A DNA stretch of 64,000 nucleotides from positions 10,148,274 through 10,212,273 of the forward strand of contig CM040444.1 in assembly GCA_022749755.1 (NCBI GenBank), written 5' to 3'. Positions 23,732 through 35,951 of this stretch are shown piece by piece. How positions within the stretch are numbered: the stretch's first letter is position 1; each line of letters starts with the position of its first letter. The position numbers were made by a program, and so were the translations under genes. The notes below the pieces were generated by a model. That model was not told the origin of the DNA. It worked only from the letters and a program-made list of their open reading frames with translations, and made no database searches. The stretch comes from Azadirachta indica. Taxonomy: Eukaryota; Streptophyta; Magnoliopsida; Sapindales; Meliaceae.

Positions 23732-26700
23732 TGATTAGTGAGTATTTCACTCATTAATTGTCTACTGTTGAGCTTAAATATTTGTGAAAAAGAACCCTAA
23801 CTTAATGATATTGTGGTGTTATTTATAAGGAAGGAAAAGCAAAATTGAGGAAAATTAGTGCAAATTAGGATAAAGGAGTAGAAGTTGTCATCCTAAGTAT
23901 AGAATACTAGAATAATCACAACTTCATCTATATACCTCAGAATCATGTTTTGTTTATTGCGTTGAGAACTAAACATTCAATGCTTTTAAAAAATTATTAC
24001 TTTTGTGCAAAGTCTCAAACAACATTGGTGAAGAGTAGAAGACACCATGAGACAGCAACAAAACCTCAAATTCAGACCCATGACAGCAAGTGGTGTGTGC
24101 CTATGCCATATCAGCATACAACCGAGCCTCACCAACATTTTTCCCTCCTTAAATAGAACCTGGGGTTTGCCTAAGCTATTCCCTCACACCCTACACCTCT
24201 TTGTGACTTGTTGTGAGTCTAAAGCCATTTTCAACCTTTAGATCAAATTTGGATGTCGGAGACCTGGATAAAAGCAAGGGTTCTGTGTTTTGCTAACATT
24301 AGACACCATACCAAAAGAGGAAATTATGAGAGATAGGAAGAGAAAAACATAAGGAGGAGGAGATTTCTAGACACAGAGAGAGAGGTTGAAAATCAATACT
24401 TCTTAAAGAAATTTGGGAGAATACTTGAAGACTTGTGGATTCAAAATATTAAATTCTCTAGTTTTATCTCTTCCTCTCTTTATTTTGTATTCAAATTTAT
24501 ATTGTTGCTATTATCTTAACTTAGTGTTTGCACTTATAAATAAATTTCATGTTCTAAGAACTTGATGTAGTTTAATTATTTGAACCATGTTCTGAATACG
24601 TAGTATTTTGTTAATATTAGTATAATTCAATTCATTCGTGTTCCTTTGTGTTTAATGTCTCTAATTTATTATATGATAAATTAGATGATTATTGATAAAT
24701 AATTTGATGCTTGGGAAAGATTAAGTTGTTTAATGGTTTGAGGTAACATAATTTAGATAGTTATGAGACCGAGAAGAGATTAACATCTAGATAATCAAAT
24801 TGACACTTAGGATATTGTAAGACCGGGAGGTGATTAAACCCTTGGCAGTTAATTACGAGAAGAGTGTAATGAACGTATAATTTAATTAAGTTAGATAGGG
24901 ATATTAACATGGTTATTTGTACGTAGGACTTTGTTTGGCACTCAAGAGAAGGAACAAGGTCATTTTATAATCCATGATTAGTGAATTGAATTGGAATGCA
25001 TTGACAATTGATGTGCAAATTTTAAATACTCGCAAATGCACGAATCATTAATAGCTAATGATAAGTTCACTTCGAAGTCAATCTCTCACGAAATTTTATT
25101 GGTTTAATTTCTTAGTTGCTTTCTCTATATTACTAAATTCAACAAACGATAAATTACTAAATATTTACTCAATTGGTTGTTTGATGTGATTTTAAATGAA
25201 ATGAATTTACTTGCTAAATTTAAAGAAGACAAGAATAATGAAAATAGATGAAATTCAATGAAATCAAATGGGTAAATTTAAAAAAGACAAGAAGAATGAA
25301 AATAGATTAAATCTAATGAAATCAAATAGGAGTTGGTAGCTATTTACTCATGCATTAAACTATTAAGTGAATTAAACAATTATCCAAAAGTTTAGATTAT
25401 TAGTCTTTCCACTAAGGCTAGAGAAATCCAATGATCATGGCAATTCTTGCTTGCAATCAACTAAGTATATCCTTAATGTAAGGCCTTTACTTAATTGACT
25501 AAATTAATTAAAAGGAAATCATATGACCATTTAAATTAAACCAAATCAATGGATCCAATTTAAATACTTGTTCAAGTGAGCTTAATTAAGGTAAGATGAT
25601 GTTTCTAACACCTTAATTCTTATTTGTTAAATTTAATTATAAACAATAGATGATCAGTCCATAATTCATAATTTAAGTATCAAAAACAATAAACAAGTAA
25701 TAATCTTAAACTTTATATAATTCACAAAATATCTAACACAATCATAGTAGCTAAGCCAAACTCCCACTATGTGTTTTGCCTTCTATTATCAAGTTCAAAT
25801 CAATGAAATTAAGTATAAAAGTGCAAAACACATATAAGAACATACAAATATTGAAATAACACTTATCTTTATTGAAAATTTTCCTTAAGGTTTGAAATGA
25901 TTGATTGTCTTATTCAATCCTTTGATGCAAAGTGCCTGATAAAGAATGACAAAAACAACACACACTAGCTACGAATTTTTGAGTAACAATACTTAAATTA
26001 CATAAAGAAAAGAAACAAAGAAAGAAATCTCCTAAGAGAAAGAAAATCAAGAATAGCATGCCCCTATCTTCAAAACCACCATTTATATAGACAAGATAAA
26101 GGATGCTTTACATGTGTAGACACATACATGTTACAGCTTCATCATATCTCTATTATTCTGATTATAGCTTACTTTTGACTATCTCCTATGCCACATTAGT
26201 TATGCATAATTCAATAAGCTTTATCATGCTTTAAGAATCGTGTCATTTGGATGTCTAGAACATGAGATATAATCAAAACCGTAAAGCATGCTCAAATTTC
26301 AATGTTACAGCCACTATCTGAATAACAACTAGTTGAGACAACATAGATGCATGAATTTGAAATTATGCATAATAGAAGTCATAGTCGCCTTTTTCTCGTG
26401 GTTTGATTGCTTCAAGAATCAACTCAATTGTAAGAAAGTTATGGCTAAAAGACTGAAAAGTGTTCACAGGTCCAGGGTGCACATGGACAGACCATGCTTC
26501 ATTATATTCATTGACACTTTCAATGCTTATCCATTCTGAATTTACAAAAGTTGTCTGAACTTGAATTATACATATTTGAGTTAGATTTCACTTGCAATAA
26601 GAATCATTTCATTTTGAAGATGTTCTATACAAAGTTATGGCCATGATACTGATTCATGTTCAAGTAAGTTATATGCAAGTTGATTTTTTACATTTTTAAT

Positions 26701-27227
26701 TGCAACTTGCACTCCTTTTACACTTATATACAAAAATACACCACATAAACACATAAATACAAGTATTATACTCATGCCATTCGGTACAATAATACATATT
26801 TGCATGTATTTGAGTTCTAGACCATGAAAACAGGCAAATTAAAGTTTGGCTATGAAATTTCACAATTTATACACGAATAGGGACATTAAATTCAAAAGTG
26901 ATATAATAATGTCTTGTAAAATATATGCAATAAGTACTTTTAGACATTTATCGATAATGACTAAATAGGATAAATATGGGGAGAATGAGTGAACTAAGGC
27001 CCTAGAACTCTTGTCACATATGTTTTCTTCGTGTTTAATTGTATTATTTTTCTTCTCGTATTGAAATTTGATTTGCTTGAAAAAAATTAAGTTGCCATAG
27101 TCATAGTAATTAGCTTTAATTCGGAAATTTAATTCTCAATGGACGATACTCTTACTTATCACTTTACTACTTGTTCCGACCTGTGCAATTGCAGTCACAC
27201 GCATACATGTTAGTGTTGTCATGAACA
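23732..27227 (+). repeat. 3' LTR of Athila/Tat-like element, interrupted
   Basis: Its left part (23732-25008) and right part (26954-27227) together match the 5' LTR. The interruption is the nested LTR at 25009-26953. It ends CATGAACA followed by AGAGG. Confidence 0.83.
25009..26953. repeat. Nested solo LTR inside the 3' LTR
   Basis: It starts TGATGTGCAAATTTTAAATA and contains CTCGCAAATGCACGAATC, resembling a common plant LTR terminus. The host LTR reads ATAAT at the equivalent uninterrupted site; here ACAAT (25004-25008) and ATAAT (26954-26958) flank the insert, a 5-bp target duplication with one transition. The expected CA end reads CG. The frame at 26333-26539 inside it has no recognisable domain. 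Confidence 0.75.
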
Positions 27228-27232
27228 AGAGG

Positions 27233-28620
27233 TGTTGGCAGGCGTTTACAAATTGATCAAGCATGAAAAGTGAAGAAATATAGGTATTTTGCTTGTGTTT
27301 CAGTAGAAGTGGATTTATCAACTTGATTGCCAGGTTTCATCATTGTGGAACTACCTGATTATAGTTTTCATGTGGAAGTGCTTTATGAAAATCTTACATC
27401 CAAATGAAGTAACTGTGATCACTTTGGCCATAGTGTGAAGACTTGTCGATTTAACAAAAGTAATAAGAAAGACGAGCCTATACCTAAGAAAGTTTACAAG
27501 CTAGTGAAAAAAATAAAAGGGGGACAGTGAAAAAATAAAAGAGGGACAATGCCTACCCTAGCCTCTATAGGGCACTGATTCAGGTGATAAAAATAACCTC
27601 AAGCCTCAATAGTCTCCTACTATAGCAACGTAAAGTGTTACACAAAATTTAGTTATTACGAAAGCACAAAGGAATTATTGCCTTTTCCAAAAGAGGATTA
27701 TTTGGTAGGCATTATGCAGATATTTAGCGAAGATAATAAATCAATTTTCGTTAGAGATGAAAATAATATTAAGGAACTTGCGGAGGTTTCAGTAATCATG
27801 AAAGATTTTGAAAAGATAACAGATATTCTCACTAAGCCTCTCCGTAAAGATGGTTTTGAAATAGTCTCTTCCAATAGTGCAAGAAAACGTTTTAAAGCCA
27901 AGCAAAAGGCAGTCCAAGAGTACTGAAATAACGGTAGTTCTAGCAGCTTTTAACTCATGAAATTTATTTCATAGAATATACGAGGCTTCGATAATCTTGC
28001 ATCACATTCTAAACTGGCTAATCCTTGTAAAGTTCATAAACCTTTCCTTGTGGCGATTTCTAAACTCATGACAAAGTTTAATGACATTTCAATTGGTTAT
28101 TGGAGAATGCTAGGTTTAACCCTTATAAGGATGTCAACCCACCCTTTTCCAAAGTTGTGCGTCTTAGGTGCGTTAAATCATACTTTTGAGGTTATTTTTT
28201 ATAGTTCTTAGTAGGTGATGGCTAAGGTTAAATTAGATAATTGTTAGGTTGGATTCTCTTTTGTGTATGCTTAATCTTACTACGTTACTAGAAGGCTTTT
28301 ATTAAATGAGTTTGAGCTATTGCTAGGTTCAGTAGACATTCCTTGGGTAATTGTTAAAGACTTTAATGCTACCTTCAGTGCTCATAAGCAATCTTAAGAA
28401 CATCTGTTAGGGAGTATTTTTTGTCAACATTTTTGTGAATTCCTTTATGCTCGTTAACTCATTCAGGAACCAATGATCTATTCTACACTGTGTACATAGG
28501 GTTTTAGTTAAATGGATTGGATCGGGTTCTTTGTAACTCTGCTTGCTGAATTTTTAGAGTTATTCTTCCTGTAAAATTCTTTTTAAAACAATGTTTGACA
28601 TTCTTTAACATCAATGTTTC
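27233..28620 (+). pseudogene. Decayed LINE (L1-type) relic
   Basis: The first part encodes CVSVEVDLST then LPGFIIVELPDYSFHVEVLY and a CCHC knuckle, SNCDHFGHSVKTC, whose first Cys codon is a stop; this is the plant LINE ORF1 (DUF4283/zf-CCHC_4) arrangement. A spacer frame (27678-27926) follows, with TDILTKPLRKDGFEI and a basic tail. Then the ORF2 endonuclease start appears (about 27972: *NIRGFDNLA with the usual Trp as TAG), later VAISKLMTKFND and IPWVIVKDFNATFSAHK, where GDFN has become KDFN. A 23-bp direct repeat lies at about 27504-27549. Reverse transcriptase is missing. Many stops make it dead. Confidence 0.8.
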
Positions 28621-29789
28621 ACATCCTTTAATTGCATGACACCATTTTCATTTTATTTTGTGGTAAGCATTTTTGTCAATTAAATTACAAGAGTATATGA
28701 CACAATAAACAAAGTTATTTTGTGATGTGGCTTCTTCGATAGCAATACACATCTTGAAACAACATGAGCAAAACGATGTTTTTTGATGCCATTGCTTCTT
28801 CAACAGTAATTATGCCTTGAAATGATGATGACTTAGGTTGTTTATACACAAAACGATCCATTGTTGTCTAAGTCCTAACAACATAACCATCTGTCTCGCT
28901 CGGCCTCAATTGCTCATTGATCTAAATTGTTGTTGCCTTCACCCATTGTAGTCCATGACTAATTTGTCCGAACAACTTATTGAAGTTGTTAATCTCTTAG
29001 TGAATCACCATTAAAAGTGCGCCATTGTCAACTTATTGAACTTATTAACTTGAAGATCGTTAGTCTATTACGGATAGGTACCTTGATTTTCATTCGTTGC
29101 TTATTTGAAGTTTACATGTACTGTCATTTATTGATAATTTATTGGTGGGGTTTATATTATTAATGAAATTCATATTCTTTGTTAATTCATTTTGTAGCAT
29201 TTAGATTTGCATGAATTGTACTGCTTGGGACATTCTTGGTAATTTGTTGGTTATTTCTGGACTAAATGTTGGAATGATTTAACGTTCATAATTGATTTTT
29301 AATGTTCTTAATTGATTTTTAAACACTAATTTTGTCTTTTAGGGTCCCAATATTCTTGTGCCGTTCAGTTACTGCCAATGTTTACTAGGATTGTTCTCTA
29401 GGATTTTGGCTTGAAGAAGAATGGATATGTGGTTTCTCGTCTAATATAGAGACAATTTTTTACAAGTGTTCCCTTGTTTTGCTGAGTTTGTGGAACACTT
29501 GCAAAAGCATATGCATCCCTTTAAGTCGGTAATTTAAGTTTGAGGTCTCTTGCATGTATATGTTCTCTGTTTTTAATTTCCCGATGAATATTGCAATTGG
29601 AATAGCGATGGAACAATATTTTAGTATTACATGCTTTGTGTATGTAAGTTAGTTTAAAGATTGAGCTAAACCAAATCAAACTAAGAAATTAACAACCAAC
29701 AATGTGTTCACACTGCATAAACATTGTTTGAACTTGAGCAACATCTTGCAAGTTTGAACACCTTTTAGTATATATCACAAATGTTGGTG
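28621..29789. other. No gene recognised
   Basis: AT-rich sequence with scattered short frames and no domain I can name. A segment near 29341-29540 (a possible AG acceptor, then about 100 bases with moderate coding look) does not translate into anything recognisable. Confidence 0.5.
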
Positions 29790-30180
29790 CATTTGAAGGC
29801 ATAATCAAATGAAAGATATAGGAGTGTTAAAAATTTTTCAAGGTGGAGATTTGTTAACCTAAGTGGCTTATTTTCAGAGTTATCAAGACAGCTGCAAGAT
29901 GAAAGCTTGATGCAACTAGCTTTAAGGACAAACGTGGCTTTAGAGATGGGGCTGTGGATAACTCTTACTCATACTATCGTTCCTATAAATAAACACCTGT
30001 GACTGAAACTTGCAATTAGAATGAAGAGAGGGGAAGCTTGCTAACTAATTCAGCTTTGGATCGACTATAAATACGGAGCTTAACTTGTTTGTTTCAATAC
30101 ATTCTTAGCAGCCCAAAAAATAGAGCAAAACAGAGTAAGAAACTGAGAGATCTTCTTTTTTGTCTGCGGCCTCATCTCAA
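29790..30180 (+). repeat. Copia 3' end and LTR, plus orientation
   Basis: A polypurine tract AAGGTGGAGATT (29840-29851) directly precedes an LTR start TGTTAACCTAAGTGG at 29852. Upstream are about 60 bases matching the internal 3' end of the opposite-strand copy. A TATAAATA box lies near 30066. No integrase or RT accompanies it. The right end is not resolved. Confidence 0.72.
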
Positions 30181-30299
30181 ATGTTACTTTGACCTCTTTA
30201 TTTGTAATATTTTACAGCTTTATTCATTACCTTTTTAGGCATTGCAAATTACTCCTACTCGATTCATGGTTATTTACACATTATACGAAATTTTATAAT

Positions 30300-31070
30300 T
30301 TCTTTTATTTTAATGTTAATGAAGTGATCCAAGCACTTGAGAACGTCGGTAACAACTTTTATCAAATCTCATTGTGTTTTTATTTTTGTATTTCTACATA
30401 TTTTTTATTATAAGAGTGCATTCAAACAAATGAGTTGTGATCTCTATTTATAGTCGATCTAAAGATTGATTATTCAGCAAGCTTCTCCTTACTTCATGCC
30501 ACTTGTAAGCTTTAATGACAAGTGTTAATTTGCAACAATGGCTCCTTCCCTAGAGCTATATCTATCCCTAAAGCCAACTGCATCAAACCTTCAACTTGCA
30601 ACTATCTTGATGACTCTGAAAATAAGCCACCTAGGTTAACAAATCTCCACCTTAGTAAATTTTCAACTTTCATAAATCTTTTATTTGATAGTGCCTTCAA
30701 ATACATTTTGTCCTGTATATTCCAAAATATTAACCATGAGTGAATGTAATCCATAATACCTTCAATATCATGAATTCATTATGCCAAACTTCAGTCTTGT
30801 ATGCTTTCCCAAAATACATTCCTCGCAAAAACCCAACTTGTGAACCTTCTTTCCTTTCAACAGGCCTTGTTTACTAAAATTTGCAAAGCCTTGTTTGCTG
30901 TATCTCTTAAGTGCATATGCCACAATCTCATCATTTCTGAATCTATATCTTCAATAATGCCTATGTCTATGCCGAAAATTGCAGTTCCTTAGTAATGATA
31001 CAAGCTGCTTCTTCTGACTTCTTTCATCACAACAAGTGCTCCATCACTAGAAAGAACATTATATATATAT
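30300..31070 (-). pseudogene. Internally deleted Copia: GAG-pre-integrase plus 3' LTR, minus orientation
   Basis: Minus strand from 31070 downward encodes GALVVMKEVRRSSLYHY, then GTAIFGIDIG and MMRLWHMHLRDTANKALQIL, the GAG-pre-integrase histidine region, and then FLRGMYFGKAYKTEVWH. It then jumps to the polypurine tract (30642-30653) and an LTR starting TGTTAACCTAGGTGG at 30641. Integrase, RT and RNase H are deleted. The LTR is the inverted partner of the one at 29852. Confidence 0.75.
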
Positions 31071-31439
31071 ATATATATATAATATTTTTTTGGGTGCAAA
31101 TGTCCATAACATTTTAAGTTAATACGGAATTTGAAAAGCATGTGTACTGTTAATATAAAACAATAATACATTTAGATAAATACTATATATCATTTTTTGT
31201 ATTCAGTGTTCATTTATTTTCTTTGTCTAAAGTCTAAAATATATTCAATTTTTAATCATTCAAATATTTTATGTATTTTTATTTTTTTAATTTAAAATCA
31301 AAATATTAGTAATTATGTGTAAAAAAATTAAGTTAAAATTTTAACTTGACCATGAAGTCCAAAATCTAAATAAGTTATATTTTTATGATTGCCTCCATGC
31401 ACAAATTTTGAAGAAATGAAATTCATAAATTATGGTGAC
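31071..31439. other. AT-rich spacer with (TA)n run
   Basis: A TA run lies at about 31061-31082. No gene recognised; probable former intron or flank of the PGG pseudogene that starts at about 31440. Confidence 0.5.
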
Positions 31440-31501
31440 TTAAAGAAAAGAAAATGCCGCCCCTTTATATATGTAATGCACCATAATGAGAATAAGATAA
31501 C
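31440..31501 (+). pseudogene. PGG-protein last exon, left half
   Basis: These bases align with the start of the ACD6-like gene's last exon at 43475-43540: both contain ATGATGCACC-like text (here ATGTAATGCACC) and end in GGATAAC/AGATAAC. The exon is split here by the Copia element, and continues at 35952 after the duplicated ATAAC. Confidence 0.75.
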
Positions 31502-31866
31502 TATTAGAAGGTGGAGGGCTTAAATTACAAGAGGAGATAAATTTGTTAAAAATAATTATGGACAAAGAAGGAGGGAAAAGGTTACAATCTTATTGATTTT
31601 TAATTTTTTGACTTGACATATAATGGAAGAATTCACCCCTATTTATAGCATGACATCTTCTTAACCAACGGTTAAGATTATACCAACACACATATAATCT
31701 AATTGCTACAAATCTTTTTCTAAACATATTCATAATAATATCTAGATATTTACTATATTTATCTAAATTTTGTTACCAAATATCTATAAATTAGGCCACA
31801 CTATTCCTAGGACCAAATCTCACAAGTCCAATTTATTTTGGGTGGAATCAAGTTTAATTTGTAACA
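31502..31866 (-). repeat. Copia 3' LTR
   Basis: Begins TATTAGAAGGTGGAGGGC (first G of TG mutated to A) and ends TTGTAACA. It is about 44 bases shorter than the partner, missing a stretch near its right part. The adjacent polypurine tract (31867-31876) reads TTAAGGGGAA on the minus strand. Confidence 0.9.
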
Positions 31867-31989
31867 TTCCCCTTAAACTTAATTTTGTGACTCCTAATAT
31901 TCTTCGTAATGGACAAAATATCTCATTTTTCAAAGGCTTAGTGAAGATATGATTAGCGATTTGATCTTGTATCTTCACGTACTCTATTT

Positions 31990-33290
31990 GCACATCCTTT
32001 TTAGCAATTCATTCTCTTATATAGTGGTAGCGAGTGTTAATGCATTTGCTTCGATCATGAAACACAAGATTTTTTGCCAACGCCATTGCTGATTTGTTGT
32101 TAATATAAATCTTAGTTGGTGTTTCTTATGACCATCCCAACTCCTCCAAAAGATTTCTAAGCCATACTGCATGGCAAACACATGATGTTGCAACCACATA
32201 CTCAGCTTCATAAGTTGAGAGAATGACTATGGGTTGCTTCTTTGACTTTTAAGTGAAAGCAGTATTGCCTATAAAAAATACAAATCCAATAGTGCTTTTT
32301 TGATCATTCATATCTCTACCCCAATTACTATCGCTGAATGCAACAAGCTTATAATCATTAAAAAATTAATAAAATAAACCAAAATCAATTCTACCTTTGA
32401 GATAACGAAATATTCTCTTTGTAACTTTGAAATGGGTAGTTGTTGGTATTTCCATGTAGCGACTACCTAACCCAGTAGCATAAAGAATATCAGGCTTTAT
32501 GCAAGTGAGGTAATGTAGACTTCCAACCAAGTTCTTGAAAAGGGTTTAATCTACTCTTTCTCCTTTATCAAGCTTTGACAGCTTCACTTCACGTTCCACT
32601 CGTATGCTTATCGGCTTACAGTCATCCATCTTGAATCTTTTAAGGATCTCCTTCGTGTAGCTTGCTTGTGAGATGAATATTCCATCTTCTTTTTGCTTGA
32701 CTTCAGTGCCGAGGTAATAAACCATTAACCTAATGTTAGTCATTTCAAACTTCTTGGTCATGGCTTTCTTGAACTCTCCAAACATGCTTGGATTGTTTCC
32801 AATAAAGATCAAATCATCCACGTACAAGCATACGATTAAAACATCTTCATCTTTGATCTTAATATAAAGTCATGCTTATAGGGGCACTTTATAAAACTAT
32901 TCTTTTAGAAGTACTTGTCTATCCAGCTATTCCATGCTCTTGGTGCTTGCTTTAATCCATAAAGAGCTTTCTTCAACTTCAAGATTTTGTCTTCATGACC
33001 CTTTACTCTATAACCCAAAGGTCGCTCGATATACACTTCTTCTTCCAGTACTCCATTAAGAAGGGTAGACTTGATATCCATTTGATGAATCTTCAATTTG
33101 TTTTAAGCTATCAAGGAGATGATTAGTCTAATAGTTTCTAATTAGGTAACAAAAGCAAATATCTAATCATAGTCAATTCCAGTTCTTTGACTATAGGCTT
33201 TCACAACAAGTCTTGCCTTGTATCATTCAATTTCTACATTTGTATTGCTCTTCACCTTATACACCCATTTGATGCTGATGGCTTTATGTC
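31990..33290 (-). pseudogene. Copia reverse transcriptase and RNase H
   Basis: Minus strand. The RT N-terminal part is at 33096-32905 (HQMDIKSTLLNGVLEEEVYI, LKKALYGLKQAPRAW). The catalytic part is at 32827-32546, starting MYVDDLIFIGNNPSMF with the YVDD box intact, followed by YYLGTEVKQ and KPISIRVE. RNase H follows: AFSDSNWGRD near 32340, then STYEAEYVVATSCVCHAVWL near 32210-32150, and later NNKSAMALAKN. Single-base shifts separate the parts and at least one in-frame stop lies in RNase H. Confidence 0.88.
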
Positions 33291-33572
33291 TTTTAGGAAA
33301 AGTAGCAAGCTCCTATGTTTCATTCTTCTCAATAACCTTGATTTCTTCATCCATCGTAGCTCTTTATTTTTCTTCTTGCATAGCTTTTTAGAAGTTCATC
33401 GGTTCATAGTCAACAAATAGGTAGAAAAAAGTGAGATTATCAATCCTCTGAGTCATAGCCAACAAAGATAAAACTCTCACTTTTATCATCGAGCTTCATT
33501 GATCTTTAGTTCGGTACATACACATAAGCTATGCTTCTAAAAACTTTTAGATGAGAGATGTCGGGCTTTCTT

Positions 33573-33968
33573 TCACTCCAAACTTCTTGTGGCATTTTTC
33601 CTAAACACTTTGAGTAGGAGATCAATTGGATAAATAAACTGCATATGCAATAACTTTAGCCCAAAATTTGCTTCGCAGAACTCTCGAAACATTTTTGAAG
33701 TAAATTCTCCCCCTCGATCAGATCTCATGGCCTTGATTTTGTATCCAATTTCATTCTCCACAAGTGCTTTAAACTTTTTGAACACGCCAAAAACTTTGAA
33801 TATTTCTTTCAAAAAATATACCCATATTTTTCTTGAATAATCATCAATAGAGAGAAAGAAGCAATTACTTTTGCCTAAGGAGCTTGGCTTGATAATACCA
33901 CATACATTAGTGTGTATGAGTTCGAGTGGCTTATTGGCTCTAAAAGTAAACTCTTTTGGAAAGGTCAT
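33573..33968 (-). pseudogene. Copia integrase core
   Basis: The frame encodes PLELIHTNVCGIIKPSSLG, then FFLSIDDYSRKIWVYFLKE and later IKAMRSDRGGEFTSKMF, the rve core with two Asp positions (the first reads TNVCG where TDVCG is usual; RSDRGGEF carries the second). The region after it is frameshifted (VIAYAVYLSN-like text at about 33660-33610). The zone between integrase and RT (33300-33570) keeps only degraded linker sequence. Confidence 0.87.
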
Positions 33969-34429
33969 TCTAAATTACTTCCTAAGTAGACATCCTTTGT
34001 ACAGCTGGTCAGGATGATTGATGCAAAGCAGTCCTCTCACCATTTTCTTCTTGAATAATAGCTCCAAACCTTCAAAATTGAGATATCTAAGTCGAAGATG
34101 CCATAACCATAATGTATCCTTGTAGCAAGCCATGAGATATTTTACTACATCGTTTCAAATATTTAACAAGAACATTCTATTCTTTGACATCGCCACCTTT
34201 GCAATCAAATTACTTTTACTATCTCTTATAGAAAGGCTATAATCTTCCATATGAATATCATAACCTTTTTTCTAAGAGTTCCCTAAGCTTAAAATGTTAT
34301 TTTTCATATTAAGCACGTAATAATCATTTGAAATAAATTGATGTCTTCCATCTTTCAAGCGAATAAAAATGTTACCTTTGCCTTTTACAGCTATTTTAGA
34401 CTCATCTCCAAAGGAGACATTGCCACTCA

Positions 34430-34700
34430 TCATTCATCAAGTTCCACAAACATATCCTTGTTTCCACACATATGATTGCTTGCACCGGTATCAAGGTATT
34501 ATGTATTAGTGCTGCTACCATTATTGTCCTTAAATGCTAGCAATAATGTTTCTTCTTCTTGACTTTTATTCTCTACATAGTTGGACTTCTCATTAACTTT
34601 ATTATTGAAGCTCTACACTTGGAAGTATAATGGCCAAATTTTTGACAATTGTAACATTTAACTTGAGACTTATCGTACCTTGAGTTCAGATTGCCTCTTC
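34430..34700 (-). pseudogene. Copia gag zinc knuckle and protease
   Basis: On the minus strand KCYNCQKFGHYTSKC (about 34675-34630) is a CCHC nucleic-acid-binding knuckle with all four ligands. About 130 bases on, YLDTGASNHMCG carries the aspartic protease DTG. The codon before it is TAA where Trp is usual. Confidence 0.85.
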
Positions 34701-35511
34701 CATGACCTCTTGTTGAGCCTTATCCTCTATCATTGTTATTGTTATTATAATTGAAAGTCTTCTCTATCCTCGTCCACGTCTGCGGCCTCGTCCTCGACCA
34801 TTTCCTCTTCCATGTTGGCTTTTCTCATTGTTGAAATTTTCTTCCTTTTCTTTGAAGGTGAGCTTTGTTTGGAGAAGTTGTTCCTAGGCTTCTTGCTTCC
34901 TCTTTTGTCTTTCTTCATATGCATGTAATGAGCCCATGAGTTCTTCAATAGTTATGGATTCTAAATCTTTTATTTTTTTCAATTGTTACAACAATATGCT
35001 AAAATTTTGAATTTATTAAACGAAGAATTTTCTCCATAATTCGAACATTACACAAACTTTCTCCATTTCTTTTGAATTGATTAACAACCGCCAAAACTCT
35101 TAAAAATTATTCAAAAATTGATTCACATTCTTTCAAATATAAAGATTTAAACTTACCTCATATAGTTTGAAGACATACCTTCTTTACTTTTTTAGCACCT
35201 TTGCATGAAGTTTGAAGCATCTCCTATGCTTCTTTGGTAATGGTTACATTTGAAATCTTCTCAAAACCATTTTTATCTAATGCTTGATAGATGAGGTAGA
35301 GAGTTTTCCTGTCTCTCTTTTCAAAATCCTTCAAAAGATCTTTTTGAGCTTGAGTAAGGATAGCCTCATCTTTTGGCACGTCAAACCCTTTCTTTACCAC
35401 TTCTCATGTATCTTGAGCTCCTAACAAAGCCTTCATCTTGATGCTCCAATTATCATAATTGCTCTTGGTGAGCATTGAAACTTGGAAGAGAGCCATTTCA
35501 TTACTTGCCAT
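34701..35511 (-). pseudogene. Copia gag
   Basis: Starts at 35511 with MASNEMALFQVSMLTKSNYD followed by NWSIKMKALLGAQDT, a textbook copia gag N-terminus. In-frame stops (TGA after AQDT, TAG after ITKEA) both replace Trp. A basic, low-complexity part (about 34948-34745) leads to the zinc knuckle. Confidence 0.9.
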
Positions 35512-35528
35512 GGTCGCTCACACCTTAA

Positions 35529-35540
35529 CTCTAATACTAC
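35529..35540 (-). other. Copia primer-binding site
   Basis: Minus strand GTAGTATTAGAG lies 2 bases inside the 5' LTR and resembles the initiator-Met primer site TGGTATCAGAGC with a few changes. Confidence 0.75.
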
Positions 35541-35542
35541 TT

Positions 35543-35951
35543 TGTTAGAAGGTAGAGGGCTTATATTACAAGAGAAGATAAATTTTTTAAGAATAATTAT
35601 GGACAAGAAAGAGGGGAAAAGTTTAGAATCTTATTGATTTCTAATTTTTTGGCTTGACATACAATGGAAGAACTCACCCCTATACATAGTATGACACCTC
35701 CTTAACCAACGATTAAAATTACGCCAACATACATATAATCTAATGGTTACAAATTTTCTTCTAAAAATGTCCATAATAATGTTTAGATATTTACTATATT
35801 TATCTAAATTTTATCACTAAACATCTAGATATTTATTATATAGATATCTAAATATTTCCTTAAAAATTTCTAGAAATTGGGCCACTTATTCCTAAACCCA
35901 AATCTTACAGGCTCAATTTATTTTGGGTCAAATCAAGTTTAATTTCCAACA
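35543..35951 (-). repeat. Copia 5' LTR
   Basis: Starts TGTTAGAAGGTAGAGGGC and ends TTTCCAACA in plus orientation; TG/CA termini intact. It matches 31502-31866 along its length. Confidence 0.93.

Larger units (their letters stand above)
20132..27227 (+). mobile_element. Non-autonomous Athila/Tat-like LTR retroelement, copy A
   Basis: Two direct LTRs start TGATTAGTGA and end TGAACA: 20132-21714 and 23732-27227, the second swollen by a nested LTR. Flanks AGGGG (20127-20131) and AGAGG (27228-27232) are a 5-bp target duplication with one transition. The internal region (21715-23731) is only about 2 kb and has no gag, protease, RT or integrase, so the element relied on proteins from relatives. The primer site resembles the tRNA-Asp type used by Athila/Tat elements. 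Strand is inferred from the order primer site then polypurine tract. Confidence 0.85.
31502..35951 (-). mobile_element. Structurally complete Ty1/copia element, mutated
   Basis: Two direct LTRs (31502-31866 and 35543-35951) enclose, on the minus strand, primer site, gag with a CCHC knuckle, protease, integrase, RT, RNase H and polypurine tract, the copia order. Perfect 5-bp target duplications ATAAC lie at 31497-31501 and 35952-35956. Domains have stop codons and frameshifts, so it cannot mobilise itself. It sits inside the last exon of a PGG-family pseudogene. Confidence 0.95.
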
